NCBI GenBank assembly: GCA_001839685.1
Contig: MLAK01001037.1
Coordinates: forward strand, 18,897 to 82,896
Direction: 5' to 3'
Source of the DNA: Tritrichomonas foetus
Lineage: Eukaryota > Parabasalia > Tritrichomonadida > Tritrichomonadidae
DNA length: 64,000 nucleotides
Of this stretch, positions 28,058-39,300 are shown piece after piece. A program made the position numbers and the translations under genes. Within the stretch, counting starts at the first letter, position 1. Each line of letters opens with the position of its first letter. The notes under the pieces were generated by a model. That model was not told the DNA's origin. It saw only the letters and a program-made list of their open reading frames with translations, and made no database searches.

Positions 28058-31000
28058 ATGCTTTTATGTATCTTTTCCTTCCATTGTAGCGCAAATATTC
28101 AAATTGAAGGAACTAATTTCAGTGATATTCTAAGTATTAATGCACATCGAAAAGAAGATTCACAAGCATTATTTATTTCACTTGATTCAGTTGATATCAA
28201 TTCCTGTTCATTTTTCACATCAAGTCGAGTTGGAAAACGACTTTCAAGCAACCATTTTTATTCTGAATTTCAACCTTATAAGCAACTTATTTTAACCAAT
28301 TCCAATTTTGATGTTAAATTAGGTAATAAATTTACCACATTAGAAACTGCATCATATACTTCAACTCAAAATTTCACTAATACTGATTTTGCTGCTCACA
28401 CATATTTAGAACTTCAAAATGGAATTTTTTTTCTAATTAATTGTCAATTTACAGGTGTTACAACAGGAAAGAGTCGTATCTGGGCTCAGAGTTCCGTTTC
28501 TGCTATTAATCTTTATGAATGTACATTTGACAGTTGTGAAGCAACTTTAACAGGATCTGCCATGTATTGTTCAACAGCAAATTTCAAATTATATAAATGT
28601 ATCTTTCAAAATATATCACCATCAAGCAATGCATCTCATATTTGTCATTTTTCATCAACATTAACTACCGAAAAAATTATTGAAGAATGTACATTTTATA
28701 AGATTAAATCAACAGGTGATTGTGGAATTCATTTTTATTTTGAAAGTGCAAAAATGATTACTTATCAGAATTGTGTTTTTAACGACATTTCAGCCGGAAG
28801 AAAAGGAGGAGCAATTCATGCAATCCCACCTACTGATAGATCAGGAAGTGTTTTTAAAGTTATTGGTTGTAATTTTACTCAAATTTCATCAGTATCATCA
28901 GGAGGCGCACTTAATATTTTACAATTTCAAACAACACACATTGAAAATTGTCAATTTGATACTATTTCTATGTCAACATCTGGATGCTCAGGATGTTGTA
29001 TTAATATGGAAGAATCAAATAATGAATATTTAACTATTATTGGTTGTTATTTTAATCCTAAAACGACGTATAGTACTAAATCTGGATCAATTCATGCCAA
29101 AGATTGGAATAGTGGAGGTACTCCAAGAACTACACTTACAAAAACGATTATTTCAAATTGTGAATTTCGAGATACTATAACATCATATCAAACTGAAATT
29201 AAATCATGTCATTTATATACAAGTTCTATTGAGTTCACAGGAAACAAATTTTATGAAACCACGAAATATAATAATGCACAATTTGTATATATTGAATCAT
29301 TATCAACGAACTTTATAATTAATAATTGTGAGTTTAATAATATTAAAGCAATTAATAGCCTTTATATTACTCCATTATCAAGTATGACATCATTAACAGG
29401 AGAAATTTCAAATTGTAAAATGAATAATTGTGAATATTCTGAAGGCTTTTTCCCTTCATCTATGTTTTTAATTTTAACCAAGATAACATTAACAAAAATT
29501 ACACTTGATAATTGTATTTTTAATGATGTTTGTTTATCTATGAAAAAGAATACTAATACTATTAATTTTGATTCTGTTTTTCTGACAGGTTGTACTTTTT
29601 CTAAGACATTTACCGTTGCAGATTATTCAACTATCACATTAAATACATTTATTGTCAAAAATTGTTATGTTAGTTATTCCACATCATCTCCATTTCTTGG
29701 TTCAACAAATACTAAATCAATTTCAATGAATCATTGTCAATTTATTTCCCTTCATAAAACAACCAATAATTTCCAAAATGTCATTAATGTATATCCAAGA
29801 ACTTCATTTTCAGTTGATAATTGTACATTCCAAGATATTGAATCGAATTCAGATGGTGTTGCAATTTATCATCATCAAGTAGATCAACAATCAGCACTTA
29901 CTGTTGTGTTTAGTATTGTTAATTCTCATTTTGAAAATTTATATTCAGTTGGAGAAGGGTGTATATATAGTCGTATTGCATATGGAAGATTTAATTTTGA
30001 AAATAATGAATTTATTAATTGTACATCAACTGTTTCAGGGGGTGCACTTATGCAATATGAAGGATTAGGTACATATACGACTACATCATGCACTTTTAAT
30101 AAATGTCGATGCCTTAATGGCGATGGAGGTGCAATATGTGGAGGAGATGAATCTAATACAAATACATTTTATTATTGTACATTTATTGACTGTGAAAGTT
30201 CAAGTCGAGGTGGTGCATTTGGTGGTTTATCACAAAACACCTTTTTTTATTATTCTTATTTTTCAAGAACAAAATCATCAACCAGTGGTGGTTGTATTGG
30301 ACTTACTACAAAAACATATTCTCTTTCTTTAACATGTCAACATTGTATTTTTGAATCATCAGAATCATCAGATGGATGTGCTATTTATGTTGGAGACACA
30401 GCTTCATTAGTTACAATTCAACCACTTTTAAATTGCACATTTCGAAATTATCAAATAGGAAAAAATGTTTGTAGTTTCCGAGTTAAAAGTTCTAATATTA
30501 ATTCATTGGAAAATTGTATTTTATCCAATATTTATATTAATGGATCTACATCAGGATGTGGTGTTTGGTTTTCAGATGGAGCCAGTGATTCATTTAAAAA
30601 TTGTCAATTTATTAAAACCTTGTCCAACTCATATGGTGGTGCTTATTATTCATTTCGCAAGACAACATATGAATTCTGTCAATTTGTGAATACTAGTACA
30701 GGATATCATGGAGGAGCAATTTATTTTTCAGGAACTAGTTCAAATTCTATCACAATTACAAATTGCGAATTTAATAATTGTACATCTATTCCACATTCAG
30801 GTAGTTCAGGAGGAAGTATTTATATTAGATCATCATCATCCGTTATTATTAGTAATTGTGAATTTTTAAATAGTCGATCAAATTCACAAGGAGGTTGTTT
30901 ATGTTTTGATAATTACACTACCATTTATACTTCAACATTAACAAATTTAACATTTGAAAAATGTTCATCTAAATATGGAGGTGCTATTTCAAGCATGAAA

Positions 31001-34000
31001 GATTTAATATTAAATCTTCAAAACTGTAGTTTTTCATCATGTTCAAGTATTAATGATGGAGGAAGTATTTATTGTTATGGAACTATTATTAATTTTATAA
31101 CTCAAGATAGTTATTTTTCAAATAATGAAGCAGGAGGAAGTGGAGGAAGTTTATATTTAAACAGTTGTCAATTGAAAGGAAGTGAATATCTTCAAGAGAT
31201 TTCAATTAATCAAGCACGTGAAGAAGGAGGATTTCTTTGGTTTAAATCACATCTTATTCCGAATAATAATAATAATGATTATCCATCATTTTCATTTTCT
31301 AATTTAATTCGTTCTAATTGTTATTGTAATCAAGGTAGTTTTCTTTATTTAGATGGAATCTCATCATTAACACTTTCTAATATTCAATCAAACAATAATT
31401 CTAATTTTGTATATTGTAAAAATAGTGGATCTATTCATATTTCATCATGTATTTTCAAAGATGGAAATCAACATCAAACAATTTCAACATCACATTATTT
31501 TTATTTTGAAAATGTTTCCCCAACATTTATTATTGAAGATTGTCAATTTACAAATATTCAAACTCTTTATTTAGCTCATGCAACTAATTCACTTATCAAT
31601 TCATGTTCATATAGTCTTATTGATTGTTCATTTCATCAATGTTATTCAACATATGGATTATATCCAACAACTACAACATTTTCCATATTAACTATGACAA
31701 ATGTTGAATTTTTAGATTCAACATTTGGTGATATCTTTGTTTCATTATCTACTTCTTCAAATGAACTCATCTTTACTAATATTAGAATTCATGAATGTGA
31801 ATTTCAAGGATCTTTAATTCAAAGTGAATTCTCAAATCTTACATTTAATTCATTTATTCTTACAAATATTAAATTTAATCCAATATTATTTTCATCATTT
31901 ATTTCATCCACAACAACACAATCATTACTTTTTTCAGATTGTTATTTTAATAATATTTATAGTTCTACTGAATATTTTGATAATTTAATTCAACTTAATT
32001 CTAAATTATCAATCATCTTTAATGATTGTAGTTTTTTCAATATTGAATGTAATAAACAAACAATTTTTATACAAGGAGATAATAATAATTCACTTTATTT
32101 TACTGATTTAATTTATAATTCGAAACTCAATAATCTTAATGAAGGATTTATATATATTAAAGAAATATCTTCATGTTATATTTCTAATTGTTCCATTTTC
32201 AACTGTTCTCAATTTGGCATTTCTTTAGAGATATTTGAAGAATTAATTTTAGAATCAAATAATTTTCAATTTAATACACCAAATTCTCTTTTAATTAAAG
32301 AAGGTAATAATATTAATATTATAAATTCTACTTTTCTATCTACATCATTAACAATATCAAACATCAATTATTTGAATTTTAATGAAACAAGTTCATTTTT
32401 AACAACAAATATTAATGTTAATTTCACTGATAACTTCAATGATAATTCTAATTCTAATTCTAATTCTAATTCTTTTAATATTGATCAATGTTTTCTTAAT
32501 TCTACATTCTTTCATGTTAATGGAAATCAAATAATTATTTCTAACTCAATTTTTTCATCAGAAGAAGGAGAATTTGTTATTACAGAAAGAAATCTTCAAC
32601 TTATTTTTAAAGAATGTTTATTTGAAAATAAATCTAATTTTCTACTTAAAAGTGATTTTATTACAACTCTTATTGAAGATTGTAATTTTAATGAATCAAG
32701 TATTTCACAAGAAGGAGGACAAATATGTATAAATCGAACAACTATTCAATTGGGTCAACAAAATATGCGAATTATTAATATTTTAAATGATTTTAAACTT
32801 GAATCAACAAATATTATTGGAAATAATAATAATCAGAACAATAATTATAACTACCATTCTCATAACAATATTCAAGAAACTTCACAAGAAATAAATTTAT
32901 TCGAATTCACAGAAACTCAACAACAACAATTTGAATTTTCAAATAATCAAAATATCTTTTCTAATTGCAATTTTAATCAACTTTATATTAATGGATTTGA
33001 AAAAGGAGATTCTAATATAATTGAATGTATTTTTAATCAAACATTATTTTATTCTCAAAATGCGAATATTATTTTAATTGAAAATTGCATCTTTTTAGAA
33101 ACTGATATTTCTTTAAATAGTAATAATAATACTAATGATAATAATATTAATTTTATTTCCACATCTAAATTAAATATTTTTGATTGTTTATTTAAAGGAC
33201 AATTTCATCAAATTAATATTACTATGTTTAATTCAAACTTTGAAAATAATACATTTGAATCAATAATATTAAATCTTGAATCAAATATCGAAGTTTCAAA
33301 ATCAATATTTAATAATTTATCAATTTATCAAAATAATGGTGAAATCACAATTTCTAAAAGCAACTTTACATTATATTCAGAATATTCAAATATTATTGAA
33401 TTTAATTCTATTGAAACTAATTTGAATGAAGTATTATTTTTAGGTTTAGAAGATCAAATTTCTATTAATATCTATAATGGAAGTATTAAAGAAACTAAAT
33501 TTGATAATTGTACTATTAAAATTCAACAACAATTATTTTTATATAATTGCTGTTTTACTAGTAGTTTCCCATCATTAATTTCTGATTCTATTGTTAAATT
33601 ATCAATATTTGGTGATAAAACATGTTTTGAAGGACAAAAATCAGAAGCAATTCAATTACAAGAAGGCTCCATTTTTTCTTCAGAATTTGAACATATTTTT
33701 GGATGTAATGAATGTATTGCTCCAGAAATTACACTTGAAGAAACTACTACACTTGAAGAAATTATTCCAACTACACTTGAAGAAANNNNNNNNNNNNNNN
33801 NNNNNNNNNNNNNNNNNNNNNNNNNNNNNNNNNNNNNNNNNNNNNNNNNNNNNNNNNNNNNNNNNNNNNNNNNNNNNNNNNNNNNNNNNNNNNNNNNNNN
33901 NNNNNNNNNNNNNNNNNNNNNNNNNNNNNNNNNNNNNNNNNNNNNNNNNNNNNNNNNNNNNNNNNNNNNNNNNNNNNNNNNNNNNNNNNNNNNNNNNNNN

Positions 34001-35158
34001 NNNNNNNNNNNNNNNNNNNNNNNNNNNNNNNNNNNNNNNNNNNNNNNNNNNNNNNNNNNNNNNNNNNNNNNNNNNNNNNNNNNNNNNNNNNNNNNNNNNN
34101 NNNNNNNNNNNNNNNNNNNNNNNNNNNNNNNNNNNNNNNNNNNNNNNNNNNNNNNNNNNNNNNNNNNNNNNNNNNNNNNNNNNNNNNNNNNNNNNNNNNN
34201 NNNNNNNNNNNNNNNNNNNNNNNNNNNNNNNNNNNNNNNNNNNNNNNNNNNNNNNNNNNNNNNNNNNNNNNNNNNNNNNNNNNNNNNNNNNNNNNNNNNN
34301 NNNNNNNNNNNNNNNNNNNNNNNNNNNNNNNNNNNNNNNNNNNNNNNNNNNNNNNNNNNNNNNNNNNNNNNNNNNNNNNNNNNNNNNNNNNNNNNNNNNN
34401 NNNNNNNNNNNNNNNNNNNNNNNNNNNNNNNNNNNNNNNNNNNNNNNNNNNNNNNNNNNNNNNNNNNNNNNNNNNNNNNNNNNNNNNNNNNNNNNNNNNN
34501 NNNNNNNNNNNNNNNNNNNNNNNNNNNNNNNNNNNNNNNNNNNNNNNNNNNNNNNNNNNNNNNNNNNNNNNNNNNNNNNNNNNNNNNNNNNNNNNNNNNN
34601 NNNNNNNNNNNNNNNNNNNNNNNNNNNNNNNNNNNNNNNNNNNNNNNNNNNNNNCAATCAGTAACCCAATCAGCAACACAAACACCAATAAAAATATTAT
34701 CACAATCAGCGACACAATCATTCATACAATCCTCATTTATTAATAGTTTTAGTGAAATATCATCAATATTAATTGCAACTGAATCAGAAACTCTAACTGA
34801 GACAGATAGTAATAATGATGATGATGATTCCAATAATGAACAATCGACTAAAAAACGTATTGGAACAGGTGCTATTGCAGGAATTGCAGTTGGAATTCTT
34901 GTTCTTATTTCAATCATCATTATTATTCTCATTATTTTCTTCCGAAAGAAACATTACAAGAGCAACAGTAATGAAGAAAATGAAATGGAATCAACTCAAT
35001 CATCACTTGCTTTCACTATTGATGGAGGATATTCTGGTGATAATCCACTTTTCTTCAGTCAAGATAATCTTCTTATGACAGCATACAAAGATGACACATC
35101 AAGTGAAGATGATCCATTTGCAAATGGTTTTGAAGAAATGATGGGCGGGAATCCTTAA
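28058..35158 (+). CDS. Giant Pmp-like surface membrane protein
   Basis: At least 2366 residues, interrupted by an assembly gap. A short hydrophobic start (MLLCIFSFHCSA) may be a signal peptide; an in-frame TAA directly before the ATG fixes the start. The ectodomain is a long series of right-handed beta-helix-like repeats with alternating NC.F and GGA(I/L)/GGSI motifs, for example GGAIHAI, GGALNIL, GGAICGG, GGAIYFSG, GGSIYIRS and GGSLYLNS, as in trichomonad homologues of chlamydial polymorphic membrane proteins. A Thr/Glu/Leu repeat (TLEE) enters the gap, and a Ser/Gln/Thr-rich stalk leaves it. A single transmembrane helix (about 2271-2295) is followed by a 71-residue acidic tail with NPLFF and DPFANGFEE, resembling sorting motifs. 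It is probably an adhesin-like surface protein; that role is inferred. Confidence 0.85.
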   Translation: MLLCIFSFHCSANIQIEGTNFSDILSINAHRKEDSQALFISLDSVDINSCSFFTSSRVGKRLSSNHFYSEFQPYKQLILTNSNFDVKLGNKFTTLETASYTSTQNFTNTDFAAHTYLELQNGIFFLINCQFTGVTTGKSRIWAQSSVSAINLYECTFDSCEATLTGSAMYCSTANFKLYKCIFQNISPSSNASHICHFSSTLTTEKIIEECTFYKIKSTGDCGIHFYFESAKMITYQNCVFNDISAGRKGGAIHAIPPTDRSGSVFKVIGCNFTQISSVSSGGALNILQFQTTHIENCQFDTISMSTSGCSGCCINMEESNNEYLTIIGCYFNPKTTYSTKSGSIHAKDWNSGGTPRTTLTKTIISNCEFRDTITSYQTEIKSCHLYTSSIEFTGNKFYETTKYNNAQFVYIESLSTNFIINNCEFNNIKAINSLYITPLSSMTSLTGEISNCKMNNCEYSEGFFPSSMFLILTKITLTKITLDNCIFNDVCLSMKKNTNTINFDSVFLTGCTFSKTFTVADYSTITLNTFIVKNCYVSYSTSSPFLGSTNTKSISMNHCQFISLHKTTNNFQNVINVYPRTSFSVDNCTFQDIESNSDGVAIYHHQVDQQSALTVVFSIVNSHFENLYSVGEGCIYSRIAYGRFNFENNEFINCTSTVSGGALMQYEGLGTYTTTSCTFNKCRCLNGDGGAICGGDESNTNTFYYCTFIDCESSSRGGAFGGLSQNTFFYYSYFSRTKSSTSGGCIGLTTKTYSLSLTCQHCIFESSESSDGCAIYVGDTASLVTIQPLLNCTFRNYQIGKNVCSFRVKSSNINSLENCILSNIYINGSTSGCGVWFSDGASDSFKNCQFIKTLSNSYGGAYYSFRKTTYEFCQFVNTSTGYHGGAIYFSGTSSNSITITNCEFNNCTSIPHSGSSGGSIYIRSSSSVIISNCEFLNSRSNSQGGCLCFDNYTTIYTSTLTNLTFEKCSSKYGGAISSMKDLILNLQNCSFSSCSSINDGGSIYCYGTIINFITQDSYFSNNEAGGSGGSLYLNSCQLKGSEYLQEISINQAREEGGFLWFKSHLIPNNNNNDYPSFSFSNLIRSNCYCNQGSFLYLDGISSLTLSNIQSNNNSNFVYCKNSGSIHISSCIFKDGNQHQTISTSHYFYFENVSPTFIIEDCQFTNIQTLYLAHATNSLINSCSYSLIDCSFHQCYSTYGLYPTTTTFSILTMTNVEFLDSTFGDIFVSLSTSSNELIFTNIRIHECEFQGSLIQSEFSNLTFNSFILTNIKFNPILFSSFISSTTTQSLLFSDCYFNNIYSSTEYFDNLIQLNSKLSIIFNDCSFFNIECNKQTIFIQGDNNNSLYFTDLIYNSKLNNLNEGFIYIKEISSCYISNCSIFNCSQFGISLEIFEELILESNNFQFNTPNSLLIKEGNNINIINSTFLSTSLTISNINYLNFNETSSFLTTNINVNFTDNFNDNSNSNSNSNSFNIDQCFLNSTFFHVNGNQIIISNSIFSSEEGEFVITERNLQLIFKECLFENKSNFLLKSDFITTLIEDCNFNESSISQEGGQICINRTTIQLGQQNMRIINILNDFKLESTNIIGNNNNQNNNYNYHSHNNIQETSQEINLFEFTETQQQQFEFSNNQNIFSNCNFNQLYINGFEKGDSNIIECIFNQTLFYSQNANIILIENCIFLETDISLNSNNNTNDNNINFISTSKLNIFDCLFKGQFHQINITMFNSNFENNTFESIILNLESNIEVSKSIFNNLSIYQNNGEITISKSNFTLYSEYSNIIEFNSIETNLNEVLFLGLEDQISINIYNGSIKETKFDNCTIKIQQQLFLYNCCFTSSFPSLISDSIVKLSIFGDKTCFEGQKSEAIQLQEGSIFSSEFEHIFGCNECIAPEITLEETTTLEEIIPTTLEEXXXXXXXXXXXXXXXXXXXXXXXXXXXXXXXXXXXXXXXXXXXXXXXXXXXXXXXXXXXXXXXXXXXXXXXXXXXXXXXXXXXXXXXXXXXXXXXXXXXXXXXXXXXXXXXXXXXXXXXXXXXXXXXXXXXXXXXXXXXXXXXXXXXXXXXXXXXXXXXXXXXXXXXXXXXXXXXXXXXXXXXXXXXXXXXXXXXXXXXXXXXXXXXXXXXXXXXXXXXXXXXXXXXXXXXXXXXXXXXXXXXXXXXXXXXXXXXXXXXXXXXXXXXXXXXXXXXXXXXXXXXXXXXXXXQSVTQSATQTPIKILSQSATQSFIQSSFINSFSEISSILIATESETLTETDSNNDDDDSNNEQSTKKRIGTGAIAGIAVGILVLISIIIIILIIFFRKKHYKSNSNEENEMESTQSSLAFTIDGGYSGDNPLFFSQDNLLMTAYKDDTSSEDDPFANGFEEMMGGNP
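33786..34654. other. Assembly gap (869 N) in the surface-protein gene
   Basis: Run of N. It starts inside a 12-base repeat (ACACTTGAAGAA) and ends in a Gln/Ser/Thr-rich repeat, so a collapsed tandem repeat is the likely cause. The frame is conserved across it at the stated length. Confidence 0.99.
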
Positions 35159-35474
35159 GAATAAAATCGTTATTTCTTGATTTTTCTCACTTCACTATTC
35201 ATTAGTTTTAATAAAATTAGTTTACATTAATTTTCTTTAATTCTTTCTTTCTTTGAATAATTGTAATAACTTTGATAAAATCACTATTAATAGTATTCAT
35301 TCATAATATTCATCAATAGCATTCTTTTATCTTCAAACACCGGATTTTTCACTTCAGAATAAAAGGCAGGCGATGCATTCCTGCTTAACATTCGCAGAGA
35401 ATTCGGATATTAAAATATACATATAAAGCTGACTAAAACTGAAAAAGTAAAATCATAAACAATTAGTTATTTAT
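35159..35474. other. Convergent intergenic region with GC-rich hairpin
   Basis: 316 bases between the surface-protein gene and the Nudix gene. Mostly AT-rich, except for the nested hairpin at 35340-35406. Confidence 0.6.
35340..35406. ncRNA. Candidate structured RNA or 3' element (nested hairpin)
   Basis: An outer stem pairs CCGGATTTTT (35340-35349) with GAGAATTCGG (35397-35406): ten pairs, three of them G-U. Inside it, AGGCAGG (35364-35370) pairs with CCTGCTT (35380-35386) around a nine-base loop. The patch is richer in G and C than its surroundings. It could be a small RNA, or a 3' element of either convergent gene. No known RNA family was recognised. Confidence 0.3.
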
Positions 35475-36203
35475 TTATAATTTACCTTCATCCTTCAATC
35501 TTTGGTAGAGATACAAAGCACTCAGGGTTTTTGCATCAGGTGATAATTTCCAAACATCTTCTAATTTCACAATTTTAAGAATAATCTGCTCGTGGGGACT
35601 TTCACCGCCGAGTTTTCCTTCAAGTGCAAGAATTTCTTCATGTTTCATTGTTTTCTTACAAGCAAAGAGTTTTATATACTCATCAAGAAGCCCGCCAGAA
35701 GTAAAAACACCATTGGCAGATTGGTCATAGGTCAATTCAGTAAGGTCAATTAATTCACTTGCATCTACTTTAATTCCACATTCTTCTTCAAGCTCTTTTA
35801 TTGCAACTCCTTTCAAATTCCCTTCTCCGTCTGACATCCCGGCTGGAAGCTCGAGAAGAATCCTGCCAGTTGGAACTCGAGGCTGTTTAGTCAGAATTGT
35901 AAATTGCTCGTTGGTTTGCTCATCTGTAATAATTAATAACATTGCGACGGCTGATCCACGAAGAAGAACAATTCCGGGGATCGATGTTCCATTTCGTTCG
36001 ACATGCGCTTTTATTTTAACGAAACCGACACGAGATGATCCAAATTTATCGACTGATTGGATTTCTAGTGATTTGACTTCTAACGAATCGTCTAGTCCGG
36101 CAAGCCAATTTTTAACAAGGTCTGTTCCAATTGCAAGTTCAGCATCTGGTGGTGCTGCTACTGTTACAGGTATACACTTTCCCCTAAATTCGATTGATGT
36201 CAT
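35475..36203 (-). CDS. Nudix hydrolase, ADP-sugar diphosphatase type (NUDX14-like)
   Basis: A 242-residue Nudix protein likely to hydrolyse ADP-ribose or ADP-sugars in the cytosol. The context LLELPAGMSDGEGNLKG, then VAIKELEEECGIKV, matches plant NUDX14-type proteins, including LPAGM before the box and DLTEL after it. The Nudix box departs from the consensus GX5EX7REUXEEXGU: the first Glu is Gly and the Arg is Lys (KELEEECGI), while the metal-binding EEE core remains. The N-terminal ~85 residues form the usual accessory beta-domain. The start at 36203 is used because the codon before is TTG; the Inr TCATAT begins the leader 7 bases upstream. The divergent neighbour starts 192 bases away. Confidence 0.85.
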   Translation of the reverse strand: MTSIEFRGKCIPVTVAAPPDAELAIGTDLVKNWLAGLDDSLEVKSLEIQSVDKFGSSRVGFVKIKAHVERNGTSIPGIVLLRGSAVAMLLIITDEQTNEQFTILTKQPRVPTGRILLELPAGMSDGEGNLKGVAIKELEEECGIKVDASELIDLTELTYDQSANGVFTSGGLLDEYIKLFACKKTMKHEEILALEGKLGGESPHEQIILKIVKLEDVWKLSPDAKTLSALYLYQRLKDEGKL

Positions 36204-36206
36204 CAA

Positions 36207-36212
36207 ATATGA
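36207..36212 (-). promoter_or_regulatory. Inr-like motif (TCATAT)
   Basis: TCATAT on the minus strand fits TCA(Y)(W). Its A lies 7 bases before the ATG of the Nudix gene. Confidence 0.55.
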
Positions 36213-36387
36213 CGAACTATTTGGTTAACAGAATTTCTAGTTAACCGGGATTTTCCCTCATTCAATTAAACCATAACAATTTTGAAAATTTTATTTTTTT
36301 AGATCACTTTTTCAATTTACGAAACATGATCAACAATTCACCATAAAATTGGCCAATTGGAAAGACTTTCAAAATCATCCAAAGAAT

Positions 36388-36393
36388 TCATTC
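36388..36393 (+). promoter_or_regulatory. Inr-like motif (TCATTC)
   Basis: AATTCATTCAATG: TCATTC lies with its A five bases before the ATG at 36395, and a second TCA touches the ATG directly. Confidence 0.5.
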
Positions 36394-36394
36394 A

Positions 36395-39300
36395 ATGGAA
36401 GGAGATGTTTCTGACGTTTTTGCATTATTCGGACCTGGGGTAATTTATTCGCATAATACGCTACAAAATTTCATCGACTTTTTCATGCGCATCGACTTTA
36501 ATAATTATCAATATGAAATACCTTTTATTACGCAAACGACAAAGCAACAACAAAACTCTGACATCGATCAACTGTCAGATCTTGATGGAGGTCGTGAATT
36601 CCTTCTCAAAAAATTTTCCAAATTTTTAACCCCAATTCGAATATCTCCTCTTCAAATCCTCCAGCCTGATCCTCCACTTTCAAACCTGACTGTGAAAATT
36701 GCAGAAACTTTTCTATTTCCTTCACTTGAACTCATTTCAGAAAGCGATCCAAAATGTGCGGAAGAGGCCGTTCACACTCTCGCTCAATTTTTCCAGAATA
36801 ACCAATGGAAAGGGGATAATGACATTCCCGTTATTTCCCATAAATTGGTTTTATTATTGGCGTCAGTTATTAAAACCCATTTTTTATCTGAAAGCTCAAC
36901 AAAAGAATTAATTGAATTATGGCTATCTTTTTTCGAATCACGAGGAATTATTGATGATCTATTGATTTTTACTGTAAGCTGGATTCAGCATGGAAATGCT
37001 CCATCTGTGAATGTCGAGAAAATATTGAAATCTTTAAAAGAAACAATTTCTTTCCCAGAATTTTGGCTTTCAATTGATAAGGTCAGACCTACTCAATTTT
37101 ATGTTGGAAGATTGATCGACCAAAAAATATTAGATCCAACTAATGTCATGGAAATTATCCAAAGAAGAGCTGCCGCAATCCATGGATTTTTATATGTTGC
37201 CGATCCAAGATTTGGTATTGTTAAAATCGGGTCAGGCAAAAATGGAACAGTTTTCACTTCACTTGAGCAACAAAATTCTGATTATACTGGGAAACAGCCT
37301 CAATCACTTGCAATATGTCATAATAAATTATTGGTTCGATATAAAACATGCAGTGATGCAATTGAAATATTGGATTATATATCTTTAAAGCAAATTGGCT
37401 ACATTTTATGTGATGGTACTTTTTCAACTGAACTTAAAGAAGTCGAAAAAAAAATTCCACTTGGACCTTTTACTGCACTCGATAATTTGATTTACTTTAT
37501 TGATAATTCAAAATTACATATTTATGAAATGAATGAAGATTTTTCAATCACACTATCTAAAATTGTTCAATTACATGCTGAAAAAACTCCTGATTTTGAT
37601 ACACCTGTTCCTTCATTAACCGATTATTTGATTTCGTTGGTTACAAATGGTCATATAATTGCAGTATTTTATCCACAAAAATTATATAATCGAGCTTCTG
37701 TTTCCGTTCGAGAATTTGTAATTGAAGATGGTGAACTTGCACGCGATCTTTTATTGAATAACCTTTTATCAAATTGCGTGTGCTTTGATCCAATCTCATC
37801 AACAATTTTTGACCTTCCTGACTATGAAGTTCCTACAATGTATAATTGTCAATATAATATCATGACACTTTATGATTTTCCTTACCCAAAAGAAATGACA
37901 AATATTCCACCTCTAGATATTTTGAATTTATTGCCAACATTATTAAGTGCTAGATTATCAAAAGAAATTTATTCCTTACGATCCAAATATGTTTTAATTC
38001 AGCCAAATTATCTATTCAAAACTTTATCAATTGCACTCGAATCTACAAATTCTCAGGCTTTTATTTCACCACTAGTCAAAATTTTATACTTGCATTTATT
38101 TCAATTTAAAGATTCTGAATTGCCTAGTGTAGAATTGATTCATAAATTGCTCTTATTTAAAGAAATTTCAAGGAAAGATAAAATCATGTTGATTCGTGCT
38201 TTATTTATGTCAGTTAATCCACCAATGAATCAATTCGAACATATTCATACAATTTTAGATATAATTGAGCCATCAATGTTCATAGAAGCAACCCAAGTGT
38301 ATGACACTTTTCAACTTAATCATTTAGTTTCAATTTTATCAGCAAATGATAACAAATTTATTAAATATGCAGTAGATCATTTTGATCATCCATCTTATTC
38401 TTTTATCCAAATATTAATAATTTCCATTACTGGTTATGTTTTCAGAAATGAATGCATTCAACCATCTTTTGTATTGCCTATTTTTCAAACCCTGAGACCA
38501 GTTGCATCTCATTTGTTTTTGTCGATAATGGCAACAATGCTTCCATTACTTAAAAAAGCACTCTCTGAACCATTAGCTTTTGCATCATCATTGCATGTTT
38601 TTGAATCATTTTTAAAGGAAATGCATTCAATGATTCCACCAAATGCATTAAAAGATTATGCAATTAGTCACATTTCTGTTTCGTCAGAACAACCATTTAT
38701 TGTAAAAACTGTTATTGATGAAACACCGCACCCTTATCAAAACAATATGGATTATGTTCATCATTATGATTTTCCATCTGCAATTGAAATTACTGTGACA
38801 TTTGATCAAAGAACGAATAGTGAAACAAACTGTGATTATTTACAAATTTTCACTGATAGAGATTGTATTAAAAAACTTACAGATCGATTAAGTGGAAGAT
38901 TGTCACGATGGAAAGATAAAATTGTAACAACTGCGAAACATCTTGCTTTTAAGTTTCATAGTGATGGTTCGGTTACCGAATGGGGTTACAAAGCTACAAT
39001 ATCTGCCAAATTATTTTCTAGAATGAACTTCACCTCCCCACATCCAGCGTATGACGTATTTAGAGCATTTTTCGATATTCTTTTAAAAATGATGAAAACA
39101 TGCGACGCATCAACACAATATATTCCATACCCAAATCTAAATTTTGATCAATATAAACCAACTAATACAAAAGATATTGCTAAATATATTAAAGAGATAT
39201 TACAAGTAAGTAATGATGATAAATCTACATTTGAAGAAAATTGCACTAGATTGACACAGAAAATCAATGAAAAATATAATACTAATCTTTCTGAAAACGT

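Noticed and set aside
33652..34932. Long minus-strand frames over the second gap
   Set aside because: They consist almost entirely of N and the antisense of repeats.
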